Assembly (NCBI GenBank): GCA_023954375.1
Contig: JAMLIC010000023.1
Coordinates: 1 to 64,000, forward strand
Length of the DNA: 64,000 nt
Direction: 5' to 3'
From: Planctomycetota bacterium
GTDB taxonomy: Bacteria; Planctomycetota; J058
The position numbers and the translations under genes were made by a program. Of this stretch, positions 8,636 through 16,929 are shown piece after piece; the stretch's first letter is position 1, and every line of letters starts with the position of its first letter. The notes under the pieces were generated by a model. The model did no database searches. It saw only the letters and a list, made by a program, of their open reading frames with translations, and was not told the DNA's origin.

Positions 8636-10204
8636 CTACTCCGGATCCCCCGGCCGCCGCAGCTCGGGCGCGCGCGAGAGGGCCTCGCGCAGGTCCTCGG
8701 CCGCCGCGGCCACGCCGGCGGCCAGCGCGCGCCGCAGCAGCGCGACGCCGCCGGGCAGGTCGCGCACCTCCTCGGGGCCGCGCGTGAGCATGCCGCCGAG
8801 GTGCATCATCGCGAGCCCGTCGGCCTCCTCCACCGCGCGCTCGAGCCACGCGCGCCCCCGGGCCAGGTCGCGCTCCCCGAACCTCGTGTCGAGGAAGGAC
8901 ATGGCCAGGTTGCGCATCGCGGGCGCGTCGCCGGCCTCGGCGGCCCGCTCCAGCCACGCGCGGCCCCGCTCCACGTCGGGGGCGCAGCCGCGCCCGACGA
9001 GGAGCGAGCTGCCGACGTGGCGCATGCCGTGCGGGTGCCCGAGCTCGGCCGCGCGCAGCAGCCAGAGGAAGCCCTGCGCCTCGTCCCTGGCCACGCCCTT
9101 GCCCGCGATCAGCGCCCCGGCCAGGTTCACGGCCGCCGCCTGCCGCCCCTGGACGGCCGCGCGGCAGAACCAGCGGGCCGCCTCCGCCGGGTCCGGCTCG
9201 AGGTAGCCCGGGCGGACGCCCGCCAGCATCTCGCCCAGGCGCTGCTGGTAGCCCGCGGCCCCCGCGCCGGCCAGGGCCCGCACGCAGGCCGCGTCGAGCG
9301 CCCGATCGCCGCTCGCCCGGGCGAGCTCCATGACCGGGCGCACCCCGGCCGTCCAGGCCGGGTAGGTGTCCACCAGCCGGGCGAGGCCCTGGCGGAGTCG
9401 CTCGTGCAGCCGCGCCCGCTCGTCCTCGCGGAGCCGCCCCCGCCCCTGCTCCTGGAGCGCGACGTTCAGCAGCAGGTAGAGCGCCGGCTCGTCGGGCCGC
9501 GCCTCGAGCTGCTCCAGCGCGAAGGTCAGGACCGCCTGGGGGCTGCCGTGCCAGCGCGGCAGCAGGTAGGTGGTCATCGCGTTGTAGGCGTCGAAGCAGC
9601 GCGGGTCCCTCCGCGTCGCCTCGTCGAACAGGGCGCGCGTCCGCTCGACCGGCCAGCCCTGCCCCATGGCGACCGTGATCAGGTTCGCCGCCGGCCGCGG
9701 GTCGTCGGGCAGCAGCGCCCGGGCCCGCTCCAGGTCCGTCGCCGCACCCTCGAGGTGCTCGCGGAAGCCGCGCCAGCCCGCCTCGGGGACGGTCGCGGCC
9801 ACCCCCGTGCCGCGGGCCTCCCAGGCCGCGGTGATCCGGCGCATGCCGCGCGCCAGGAACGGCAGCCCGTCCTCCGGGCGCGCCGCGCACCAGGCGTCGA
9901 ACGGCGCGAGCGGCACGCCGCGCGCCGTGAGCCCGTCGAGGACGTGGTCGAAGCGCGAGACGAGGTCGCCCGCGCCCGTCCCGGCCGCCCGCCGCTCGGC
10001 GAGGCGCGCCTCGAGCGCCGCGACGTCGCCGGCCGCCAGGAGCGCGCGCACCTCGTCGACCGGGTGGTCCTCGGCGCGGGGGTGCTCCTCCGGCGGGCAG
10101 AGCCCCTCGAAGGCCTCGGGCGGGAGCGGGGTGAGCGGGTCCTGCGCCGCGGCAGGCGCGCCGACCAGGCACAGGATCGCCAGCACGAGCTCGGCTCGGC
10201 GCAC
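8636..10204 (-). CDS. Secreted DUF4034 / Sel1-repeat protein
   Basis: The protein (522 residues) starts MRRAELVLAILCLVGAPAAA, a clear signal peptide. Residues about 70-260 resemble DUF4034, a helical domain with spaced tryptophans and FDAYNAMTTYLLPRWHGSP. The C-terminal 200 residues are Sel1-like repeats, for example AARWFCRAAVQGRQAAAVNL and RGRAWLERAAEAGDAPAMRN. Sel1 repeats are TPR-like scaffolds that bind other proteins; here they would lie outside the cytoplasmic membrane. The GTG at 10204 is preferred because GGAGG sits six bases upstream. An ATG at 10243 in the same frame would place charged residues before the signal peptide. The stop is TAG at 8638-8636. No operon partner is apparent. 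Confidence 0.78.
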   Translation of the reverse strand: MRRAELVLAILCLVGAPAAAQDPLTPLPPEAFEGLCPPEEHPRAEDHPVDEVRALLAAGDVAALEARLAERRAAGTGAGDLVSRFDHVLDGLTARGVPLAPFDAWCAARPEDGLPFLARGMRRITAAWEARGTGVAATVPEAGWRGFREHLEGAATDLERARALLPDDPRPAANLITVAMGQGWPVERTRALFDEATRRDPRCFDAYNAMTTYLLPRWHGSPQAVLTFALEQLEARPDEPALYLLLNVALQEQGRGRLREDERARLHERLRQGLARLVDTYPAWTAGVRPVMELARASGDRALDAACVRALAGAGAAGYQQRLGEMLAGVRPGYLEPDPAEAARWFCRAAVQGRQAAAVNLAGALIAGKGVARDEAQGFLWLLRAAELGHPHGMRHVGSSLLVGRGCAPDVERGRAWLERAAEAGDAPAMRNLAMSFLDTRFGERDLARGRAWLERAVEEADGLAMMHLGGMLTRGPEEVRDLPGGVALLRRALAAGVAAAAEDLREALSRAPELRRPGDPE

Positions 10205-10342
10205 GGGCCACCTCCGGCGCGCGATTCTAAGACGTGCACACATATCTGCAACGACGCTCAGTCACCGGCGCGGGCGCCACGACGAGCGGCGCGCTCCAGC
10301 CCGGACGACAGGCCAGCGTCCGCCACCCGTCAGGGCGTTCAC

Positions 10343-11002
10343 ATGTCGCGGAGCGTCCACACCTCTCCCCTCCCGATCCGCGCGGACCGCCGCGTGCGGG
10401 CGCCCTTCGCGGCGCGTGGCCAGGGCGACCCGCGGCGCGCGAGGGCGGCGCATCGGCGACTCAAGTACCGAGGGCTGATCCCCGACGCGCCGCCCGCGCC
10501 GGCGCCCCCGGACCCCCCGCGGCTGCCACGGGTGGTCGTCCACCCGCCGCGCCCGGGGCACGTCCACCCCGCGACCCGGGCCGACGTCGAGGACGTGCTC
10601 CGCCGGCTCGGCCCCACCTTCCACTACGGGCTGCGCGCGGTGGAGCTGGTGCGGGGCGACGACGCGGGCCCCCTGGTCCTCGGCCGCTTCGCCCCCGTGG
10701 GGCGGATCCTGCTCCACGACCTGCCGGGCCCGCCCTGGCGGGTCGGTCTGAAGCCCGCCGACGCCGAGCGGCTGGCGCGCGCCGGCGCGCGGGTCTCTGG
10801 CGGCGTCGTCGAGTGGCCCGACGCAACCGCCCTGCGCGCCCTCGTGCTCCACCACGTCCTCCTGCACGAGCTCGGCCACCACCTGCTGCAGCACCACGCG
10901 GGCAAGCGACCCGCCCGCGTCGCCCGCACCCGCGCGCACGAGGCCCACGCCGAGCTGCTCGCCGCCCGGGCGCGCGCGCTCCTGCTCGGAGGTCCCGGTT
11001 GA
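10343..11002 (+). CDS. Zincin-like protein with HELGHH motif
   Basis: This 219-residue protein contains HHVLLHELGHHLLQHH, a metallopeptidase zinc site (His175, Glu176, His179). Acidic residues about 20-25 positions later (HEAHAELLA; Glu200 or Glu204) could supply a third ligand. The first 60 residues are basic and proline-rich and probably disordered. No signal peptide is visible, so it is expected in the cytoplasm. The stop overlaps the TTG start of the downstream SPOUT methyltransferase, so the two are likely co-transcribed. I do not recognise the rest of the domain. It could be an active peptidase or a zinc-site structural relative; the motif supports the former but does not prove it. The ATG has only a weak purine stretch upstream. 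Confidence 0.65.
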   Translation: MSRSVHTSPLPIRADRRVRAPFAARGQGDPRRARAAHRRLKYRGLIPDAPPAPAPPDPPRLPRVVVHPPRPGHVHPATRADVEDVLRRLGPTFHYGLRAVELVRGDDAGPLVLGRFAPVGRILLHDLPGPPWRVGLKPADAERLARAGARVSGGVVEWPDATALRALVLHHVLLHELGHHLLQHHAGKRPARVARTRAHEAHAELLAARARALLLGGPG

Positions 11003-12000
11003 GCGGCACCCTCGTCCTGGACGGCGTCGAGAACCCTGGCAACGTCCAGGCGCTGGCCGAGGTCGCCCGCCTGTTCGGCTGGTCGTGCGTCCTCCACGAC
11101 CGGGCCGGCCTGGGCGACGTCCTCCCGCGGGTCAGCGCGGACGACCTCGCGGCCTTCGAGCCGCTGGTCGCGCTGGAGAACGCCCCCGGCGCCGACGCGG
11201 TCCATGGGTTCCGCATGCCGCCCGGGGCCCGGCCGGCGCTGGTCGTCGGCAACGAGCGGCGCGGCGTCGGCCGCGACGTGCTCGCCCTCGCGAGGCGCGT
11301 CGTGCAGATCCCGCTCGCCTCGCGCCGGCTCGACACGCTCAACGTGGCCGCCGCGGCGGCCGTCGCCCTCCACGCGCTCACCCGCGGCGGCGGCGGCAAG
11401 CTGCGCACGCGCGCCGACCCCGAGCGGCGCCGCCCCGCGCTGCTGATGCTCGGCCCGCAGGACCCGATCGAGCTCGGCAGCGCGCTCCGCTCCGCCGCCG
11501 CGTTCGGCTGGTCGAGCGTGCTGCTCGACGACCGTCACGGCGCGTGGTTCGAGGGCGATCGCGCGTCGCGCTCGCTCGGCCGCGGCGCCGCCCGCCGCGG
11601 CCGCAACACGATCCGCGTCGTCCCGGCCGGGGGGCGCCTCGAGCACGACGAGGCGGTCGTCGTCACCGCCGGTCCCGGCGACGAGGCGCTGCACCGCCTC
11701 GACCTCGCCCGCGGTCCGGGACAGCTGCTCGTCGTCCCCGACGAGGACCTGCCCGACGACGTCCTGCGGCGGCTGGCGCCGCGCGTGCGCGTGGCCGGGC
11801 TCGACCTCCCCGCCGTCGGCGGCGTGCGCTACCGGGTCCTCGCCTCGATCGCGCTCGCCGAGGCGGCGCGCCAGGTGGGGCTGCGCGCGCCGCGCCGCGG
11901 CCCCGGGCGGCAGCGCCCGCCGAGCTACGGCTGCGCGCTCGACGCGCCGGCCGCGGCGCCGGACGGGGTGCTGGTCGCGCTCTGCGAGCTGCCGCCGTGA
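10999..12000 (+). CDS. Single-chain duplicated SPOUT (TrmH/SpoU-like) RNA methyltransferase
   Basis: The 333 residues hold two SpoU-like halves in one chain. The first has all three family motifs: NPGNVQALAEVARLFG (12-27), VVGNERRGV (82-90) and DTLNVAAAAAVALH (112-125), which build the SAM-binding trefoil knot. The second half repeats the layout in degraded form: DPIELGSALRSAAAFG (155-170), LLVVPDEDLPD (243-253) and YRVLASIALAEAARQ (278-292), without the GNE and SLN signatures. SPOUT enzymes normally act as homodimers on tRNA or rRNA ribose; here the second half may serve as a built-in partner. The usual arginine in motif 1 is absent. The TTG start at 10999 overlaps the previous stop and has GGAGG six bases upstream. 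The RNA target is unknown. Confidence 0.8.
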   Translation: MSGTLVLDGVENPGNVQALAEVARLFGWSCVLHDRAGLGDVLPRVSADDLAAFEPLVALENAPGADAVHGFRMPPGARPALVVGNERRGVGRDVLALARRVVQIPLASRRLDTLNVAAAAAVALHALTRGGGGKLRTRADPERRRPALLMLGPQDPIELGSALRSAAAFGWSSVLLDDRHGAWFEGDRASRSLGRGAARRGRNTIRVVPAGGRLEHDEAVVVTAGPGDEALHRLDLARGPGQLLVVPDEDLPDDVLRRLAPRVRVAGLDLPAVGGVRYRVLASIALAEAARQVGLRAPRRGPGRQRPPSYGCALDAPAAAPDGVLVALCELPP

Positions 12001-12010
12001 GGGCGGCGCC

Positions 12011-15000
12011 TCAGCCCGCCCGCCGCCCCCCGGCCGCCTCCTCCAGCGGCCGGATGAGCCCCGGCGTCGGCGCGGGCGCGGGCGCCTCGAACAGCGCCGC
12101 GTCGGCGGCGCGCAGGCGCGCCGCGGAGCGCAGGGCGTCGTCGAGCGCGTCGGCCTCGGCGCGGCGGCCCTCTCGCAGGAGGGCGTCGCGCGCGGCGGCG
12201 AGCACGGCGACCTCGTCCTCGTAGGTCTCGAGCCGGTTGAGCGAGCCGCCGCCGAGGGCGCCGGCCAGGCGGGCGCGCGCGCGCTCGCGGCCGAGGCGGG
12301 CGAAGGCGTCGGTGCGCGCGCCGAAGGGGTCGGGGGCGGCGCCGAGGTGCCAGTCGAGGTCGGGCACGCCCGCGAGCAGGTCGCGCCCGCGCCGGCCCTC
12401 GCCGTAGATCCGCCGCAGGTGCTCGTCGCGCGCGCGGGTGTAGGCGGCGCCGATCGCCTCCAGGTCGCGCGCCAGGCGCTCCTCGTCGGCCCGCACCAGC
12501 GACGTGGCGTAGCGCTCGACCGACCCGTAGCGCCGCGCGACCGACGCGCGCAGCGCCGGGTGCGCCTCGAGGCGCGCGAGCGCCGCGGTCCGGCGGTCGG
12601 CCGCCAGCTTGGCCTCGCGCGCGGCCTTCTCCAGGCGCGCGGCGAAGCGGGCCTCCTCGAGCAGCAGCGGGTCGTAGAGGCGGTTGCGCCAGGCGGTCCA
12701 GGCGTCGCGGTAGGCCCGCGCCGCGGCCGCCACCTCCGCCGGGCCGGCGCGCCGGTCGCGCGTCGCGGCGAGGAAGGCCTGGCCGGCCTCGGCCAGGGCC
12801 CGGCGCGCGGCGCGCTCGTCCTGCCACTCGGTCGCCGCCTCGGCCGCCTCGTCGGCCACGTAGAGGATCACGGCCAGCTCCACCGCCGTGTAGAACCACC
12901 CGCCCAGGCGCGCCAGCGCCGCGCCGCGCGCTCCCAGGCGCGACAGCGCGCCCGTCGCGCGCGCCTGGTCGAGCGACGTGACCCAGGCGATCGAGCGCGC
13001 GCCGGCGCGCACCGCGGCCGAGGAGAGGCCCAGCGAGGCGAGCGAGATCGCGAAGGCCCGCCCCTCGAAGCGCCCGCCCACGATCTCCGGCAGGGCGATC
13101 CCGACCGCCAGGGCCAGGTTCGTCTTCAGCACGCCGTTGACGAACGCCGGCTTGACGTGGCGCTGCAGGAAGCGCGTGTAGGCCACCTCGCCCGCGCGCG
13201 CGCCGAGGACGAACAGCCCGTAGTGGGCGTAGAAGTCGGTCTCGGTGAGCGAGTCGAAGAACTCCTCGATCCGCAGGCGGTCGCCCGTGCGCGCGACCAC
13301 CGCCAGCTCCTTGAGGAACAGCGCCAGGCCGAAGTGGGCCAGCCCGCCCGCCTCGTGCAGGGCGCGCGAGCCGAGCGCCCGCCGCCACTCGACGGTGCCG
13401 TCGGCGCGGCGATAGGCGGCGAGCGGATCGGCCTGCCCGCGCAGCGACGCGCTCACCTCGGACGCGGCGCGCTCGCCGCTCAGGTAGGCGCCGGCGATCG
13501 TGGCCACCCACATGGGCGGGGCGGTGGCCTCGCCGGCGAAGAAGATCCGGTTGCCGACCGGGCGCCCGGCCGCCTCGCGCGCCTCGAAGTGCCCGGGGGC
13601 GGCCGCCGAGAAGGCGCCGCGCGTGAGCGGGTCGGTGTTCCACGTGGTCAGCTCGGCCCGCCGCGCGGCCGGCCGCACCTGCTCGCCGAAGATCCGCGCG
13701 AGCTTCTCCTTGACGTACTCCGTCGCCCGCTCGCGGCCCATGCGCTCCATGTCCTCGGCCAGGGCGCCGCCGAAGAGCGCGATCACGACGTCCTGGCCGA
13801 ACGGCCGGATGACGTACTCCACCACCCCGCGCGGGTTCGTCGTGTCGTAGATGCGCGCGCCCGTGGGCGCCACGCGCGTGAACACGTCGCGGTCGAACTC
13901 GATCATCACCTTGCCGAAGCGCCCCATGGGCAGGTTGGCCAGGGCCTCGCGCTTCCAGGCGGGGAGGGGCGGGTTGAAGGCGATCCCCTCGACCACCGGC
14001 GCCGACGGGGTGACGACGACCCGCGCCGCCTCGTAGACGCGGCCGTCGGACGTGTGGATCCGCGCCGGCTCGTTCGGCTGGCCGCCCCAGTCCACGCGAA
14101 CGACCCGCACCCCGGTGCGCAGGTCGAGCCCGCGCGCCAGCGCCTCGGGGATCAGGCCCATGCCCTCGCGCACCAGGCGGTCCTCCGCCTCCGGGGTCAT
14201 GAGCGAGCGGTCGCGCAGGGAGAGGTCGCGCGCGTCGGTCGCCCCGTGGTGCGAGTTGGCGATCAGCCGCTCCAGCAGCGGGTCGCGGAAGCCGCGGGCC
14301 GCCTCGGCGACGGAGATGTCGCGCCCCTCGGCGCGGGCGCGCTCGGCGACCTCGTGCAGGCGCGCCTCGAAGGTCTCCAGGCGCGCGTCGTCGAACGGGC
14401 GCAGGGTGCGCGACCCGTCGAAGGTCAGCCGCGTCTCCGGCACGTCGCGCACCAGCTCGAGCCCCAGGCGCTCGGCGATCCGGCCGGTCGGGTTCTCGAA
14501 GAAGTTGTGGATCCAGGCGCCGCCGATGTCGAGCGGCATGGAGAAGGTCGTCGCGTCGGTGCGCACCCGGCCGCCCGGCTCCGCGCCGGCCTCGAGGACG
14601 ACGACGCGGCGCCCCTCGGCCTCGAGGCGCCGCGCCGTGGCGATCCCGGCCATGCCGCCGCCCACGATCACCACGTCGGGGCGCAGGGCCTCGTGCGCGC
14701 CGATCAGCTCGAACGCGCGCCGCGGGCTCAGGCCGCGCGCGCGCAGGGCCTCGCGCTCTGCCGGCTCGAGGGCGGCGACGGCCGCCTCGAACCGGGCCAG
14801 CTCGCCGCTCGCCTGCAGGCGCTCGACCAGCCGCGCGTAGCTCGTGGGCGTGGCCGCGTCCTGCCAGGCGCCGCGCGCGCGGGCCTGCCCGGCGAGGAGC
14901 TCGCGCGGCGTCAGCTCGCCGTCGAGGAAGCGCTGGCGGCTGGCCGGGTCGAGGTCGCGCACGAGCCGGTCGAGCTCGCCCAGGAGGCCGGCCCCCTCGA

Positions 15001-15340
15001 GCCCGCGGCGCACGGCCATGTAGCTGGCCGGGCGCAGGGCCGCCTCGCCGAAGACGCCGGCGGCGACGAGGTCGTAGAAGGTGCCGATCGGCAGGCGGCC
15101 GGCGTGGAAGTCGACCCGCTGCGAGGGGGAGGCCAGGCGGAGGGCGGCGCGCAGGTAGGCCTGCCCCTGCGGGCCCAGGTCCGCCGCCCAGGCCGGCCCG
15201 ACGTGGCTCGTGCCGCCGACGGAGGCGGCGGACGCGACCGGGCGCGCCGGCTCGGGCTGGGCGAAGGCGGGGTGCGCTCCGCCGAGCGCGGCGACGAGCA
15301 GCGGCGCGAGGAGGGGCCAGGTGCGGAGCGCGGTGCGCAT
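12011..15340 (-). CDS. Very large secreted flavin-containing amine oxidase
   Basis: This 1109-residue protein begins with a signal peptide (MRTALRTWPLLAPLLVAALG, cleavage near FAQ). A helical N-terminal region to about residue 215 precedes a flavin monoamine-oxidase domain (about 220-650). The domain carries the dinucleotide motif VVIVGGGMAGIATARRLEA (223-241), LEAGAEPGGRVRTD and the C-terminal FAD motif RIFFAGEATAPPMW. The last 450 residues are mostly alpha-helical and alanine-, arginine- and glutamate-rich, with one hydrophobic stretch, and match nothing I recognise. Family members oxidise amines or amino acids with release of hydrogen peroxide; substrate and partner are unknown here. It is about twice the usual length of the family. 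The ATG has a GGGGGA run upstream and faces the RING-like gene across an inverted repeat. Confidence 0.85.
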   Translation of the reverse strand: MRTALRTWPLLAPLLVAALGGAHPAFAQPEPARPVASAASVGGTSHVGPAWAADLGPQGQAYLRAALRLASPSQRVDFHAGRLPIGTFYDLVAAGVFGEAALRPASYMAVRRGLEGAGLLGELDRLVRDLDPASRQRFLDGELTPRELLAGQARARGAWQDAATPTSYARLVERLQASGELARFEAAVAALEPAEREALRARGLSPRRAFELIGAHEALRPDVVIVGGGMAGIATARRLEAEGRRVVVLEAGAEPGGRVRTDATTFSMPLDIGGAWIHNFFENPTGRIAERLGLELVRDVPETRLTFDGSRTLRPFDDARLETFEARLHEVAERARAEGRDISVAEAARGFRDPLLERLIANSHHGATDARDLSLRDRSLMTPEAEDRLVREGMGLIPEALARGLDLRTGVRVVRVDWGGQPNEPARIHTSDGRVYEAARVVVTPSAPVVEGIAFNPPLPAWKREALANLPMGRFGKVMIEFDRDVFTRVAPTGARIYDTTNPRGVVEYVIRPFGQDVVIALFGGALAEDMERMGRERATEYVKEKLARIFGEQVRPAARRAELTTWNTDPLTRGAFSAAAPGHFEAREAAGRPVGNRIFFAGEATAPPMWVATIAGAYLSGERAASEVSASLRGQADPLAAYRRADGTVEWRRALGSRALHEAGGLAHFGLALFLKELAVVARTGDRLRIEEFFDSLTETDFYAHYGLFVLGARAGEVAYTRFLQRHVKPAFVNGVLKTNLALAVGIALPEIVGGRFEGRAFAISLASLGLSSAAVRAGARSIAWVTSLDQARATGALSRLGARGAALARLGGWFYTAVELAVILYVADEAAEAATEWQDERAARRALAEAGQAFLAATRDRRAGPAEVAAAARAYRDAWTAWRNRLYDPLLLEEARFAARLEKAAREAKLAADRRTAALARLEAHPALRASVARRYGSVERYATSLVRADEERLARDLEAIGAAYTRARDEHLRRIYGEGRRGRDLLAGVPDLDWHLGAAPDPFGARTDAFARLGRERARARLAGALGGGSLNRLETYEDEVAVLAAARDALLREGRRAEADALDDALRSAARLRAADAALFEAPAPAPTPGLIRPLEEAAGGRRAG

Positions 15341-15418
15341 GAGTCGTCCCCCGGACCGTGCGGGGTGGCGCAAGGAGGGGACCGACGGCAGGGCATGAAA
15401 CTGCCGAGGCTTACGGCG

Positions 15419-15447
15419 GCTTGCGTCGCGGCCGGTGCGACGCAAGC
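15419..15447. promoter_or_regulatory. Perfect 11-bp inverted repeat between divergent genes
   Basis: GCTTGCGTCGC (15419-15429) is repeated in inverted form as GCGACGCAAGC (15437-15447) with a seven-base spacer. It lies in the 181-base gap between the divergent amine oxidase (start 15340) and RING-like (start 15522) genes. It could be an operator dyad or a hairpin in either leader. Both flanking genes start here, so it is not a terminator of either. Confidence 0.5.
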
Positions 15448-15508
15448 TGTGCCCTGACGCGCCCTGAAACGGTCCCGAGGCACGCCGGGCGCCCGGAGGG
15501 CCCGCGAG

Positions 15509-15514
15509 TAGACT
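15509..15514 (+). promoter_or_regulatory. -10-like hexamer TAGACT seven bases before ATG 15522
   Basis: TAGACT ends at 15514 and ATG follows at 15522. A sigma-70 type -10 placed this close would start transcription at or near the start codon, giving a leaderless message. No ribosome site lies between them. The same layout recurs at 49776 and 52092. Confidence 0.4.
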
Positions 15515-15521
15515 TCGGGAC

Positions 15522-16721
15522 ATGAAGTCCGACGAGAAGCCGCAGCCTCCGCGCGCGCCCGAGCCCGAGTCGCGCGACGACGTCGTCGTGGCCCGGAACC
15601 GGTGTCCGTTCTGCCACGACGACGTGCCGGCGACCGCTTCAGACGGGGTGGTCTGCGCTGCGTGCCTCGCGCGGCACCACGAGGCCTGCTGGGGCGAGGC
15701 CGGGCGCTGCGCCGCCTGCCGCCACGGCGAGCGGCTGCGCCGCGAGCCGACCGGCGCGCGCGCGCCGACCTCGCGGCGCGGGACGCTCCTCGCCCTGACG
15801 CTGGCGGCCTCGGCGGCCCTGCTCCTGCTCGGCGGCGTGGGCACGACGTACTGGCTCTACGCGCGCGCCGTGCGGGAGCGGCGGGCCGAGGAGGCGCGCG
15901 CGGTCGAGGAGCGCGTCCGGGCGGAGGCCGAGTGGGCCGCCGCGGAGCGCTCGCGTCGAGAGGCCGAGCTGCGCGCCGCGCACCCTCCGCCCGCCGACAC
16001 GAGCGACGCGCGCTTCGCGATCGCCCAGCGGGTGGACGAGCTGCGGGCCATGAACCGCGCGGGGGCCCGGGCCGCCGCGCGGGCGGAGCGGCGCCGCGCC
16101 GCGTGGAAGCAGGCCGCGGTCGAGGTCGCGCTGGCCCTCGGCGAGCTCCCCGCGGGCGACGACCTCGAGCGCGCGCGGCTCGAGGGCGCGCGGCGGAAGC
16201 TCCTGGTCCTCGACCCCCCGCCCAGCCGTGGGCCGGTGGAGACCGTCCTCGACGAGCAGGACGAGTACCTCATGCCGCCGCGCCCCGACCACCCCGACCA
16301 CGCCGCGATCCTCGCGCGCGTCCGAGGCACGAGCGACGAGGCCTTCCAGGGCCGCCTCCACGTGCTCACCGGAACGCGCGAGGGGGCCCTGGCCGGCCTC
16401 GCGGCCGCCAACCGCGCGCTCGATCTCGACCCGACCCGCTGGCTCGCCTGGCTCGTCCGGGGCGAGGCGCTCACGCTCAAGGGCGACCACGCCGGGGCGG
16501 CCATGGCCCTGCACCTCGCGGAGGGCTTCTCCGCCACGAACCCGACCTGGGCGCTCCTCGCCCGCGCGGACCTCGCCGGCGCCCGCGGCGACCGGCGCGC
16601 GGAGCTCCTCGCCTGCTTCGACGCGCTCGAGGTGGGCTGGGTGCCCGAGTGGGGCGGTCACCTCGCGGCGCTGCTCGAGCGGATCGCGCGGCTCGAGCTC
16701 GAGCTCGGCCAGACGCGGTGA
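15522..16721 (+). CDS. RING-like zinc protein with one membrane span and C-terminal helical repeats
   Basis: The 399-residue protein starts with a treble-clef/RING-like zinc site: CPFC (28-31), CAAC (45-48), His52/His53 and Cys56, and CAAC (63-66). This resembles prokaryotic RING-finger family proteins. A transmembrane helix follows at about 88-113, then a charged coiled coil rich in Arg, Glu and Ala (115-200), and TPR-like helical pairs (about 290-395, including ANRALDLDPTRWLAWLVRGE). The zinc domain would be cytoplasmic and the repeats outside, or the reverse. A similar zinc-plus-span design appears at 56307-57068. No enzymatic function can be assigned. The ATG lacks a ribosome site but has TAGACT seven bases upstream. 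It diverges from the amine oxidase gene. Confidence 0.7.
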   Translation: MKSDEKPQPPRAPEPESRDDVVVARNRCPFCHDDVPATASDGVVCAACLARHHEACWGEAGRCAACRHGERLRREPTGARAPTSRRGTLLALTLAASAALLLLGGVGTTYWLYARAVRERRAEEARAVEERVRAEAEWAAAERSRREAELRAAHPPPADTSDARFAIAQRVDELRAMNRAGARAAARAERRRAAWKQAAVEVALALGELPAGDDLERARLEGARRKLLVLDPPPSRGPVETVLDEQDEYLMPPRPDHPDHAAILARVRGTSDEAFQGRLHVLTGTREGALAGLAAANRALDLDPTRWLAWLVRGEALTLKGDHAGAAMALHLAEGFSATNPTWALLARADLAGARGDRRAELLACFDALEVGWVPEWGGHLAALLERIARLELELGQTR

Positions 16722-16861
16722 CCCCGGCCGACCTCCCTGGGCGTGTCAGCCTGGTCGCGTGGCTCGAGCGGTCGCCGGTGGCTCTCCGCGACGAGGTCGC
16801 GAGTTCTGACCTGTCTACGAGCGTGACAGGGGAAACGGGAAAGCGGGAAGCGCGCAGGTTT

Positions 16862-16871
16862 GTTGCGCAAC
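16862..16871. promoter_or_regulatory. 10-bp palindrome upstream of the TIG-domain zincin gene
   Basis: GTTGCGCAAC is a perfect palindrome inside a relatively A/T-richer leader (16803-16920) that precedes a strong AAAAGGAGA ribosome site. It could bind a small dimeric regulator, but one short palindrome is weak evidence. Confidence 0.3.
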
Positions 16872-16929
16872 GATTTGTGGCATGGCCTGGCGGTTGTTGT
16901 GGGCCTTCCCCAAAAGGAGACCCACACCC

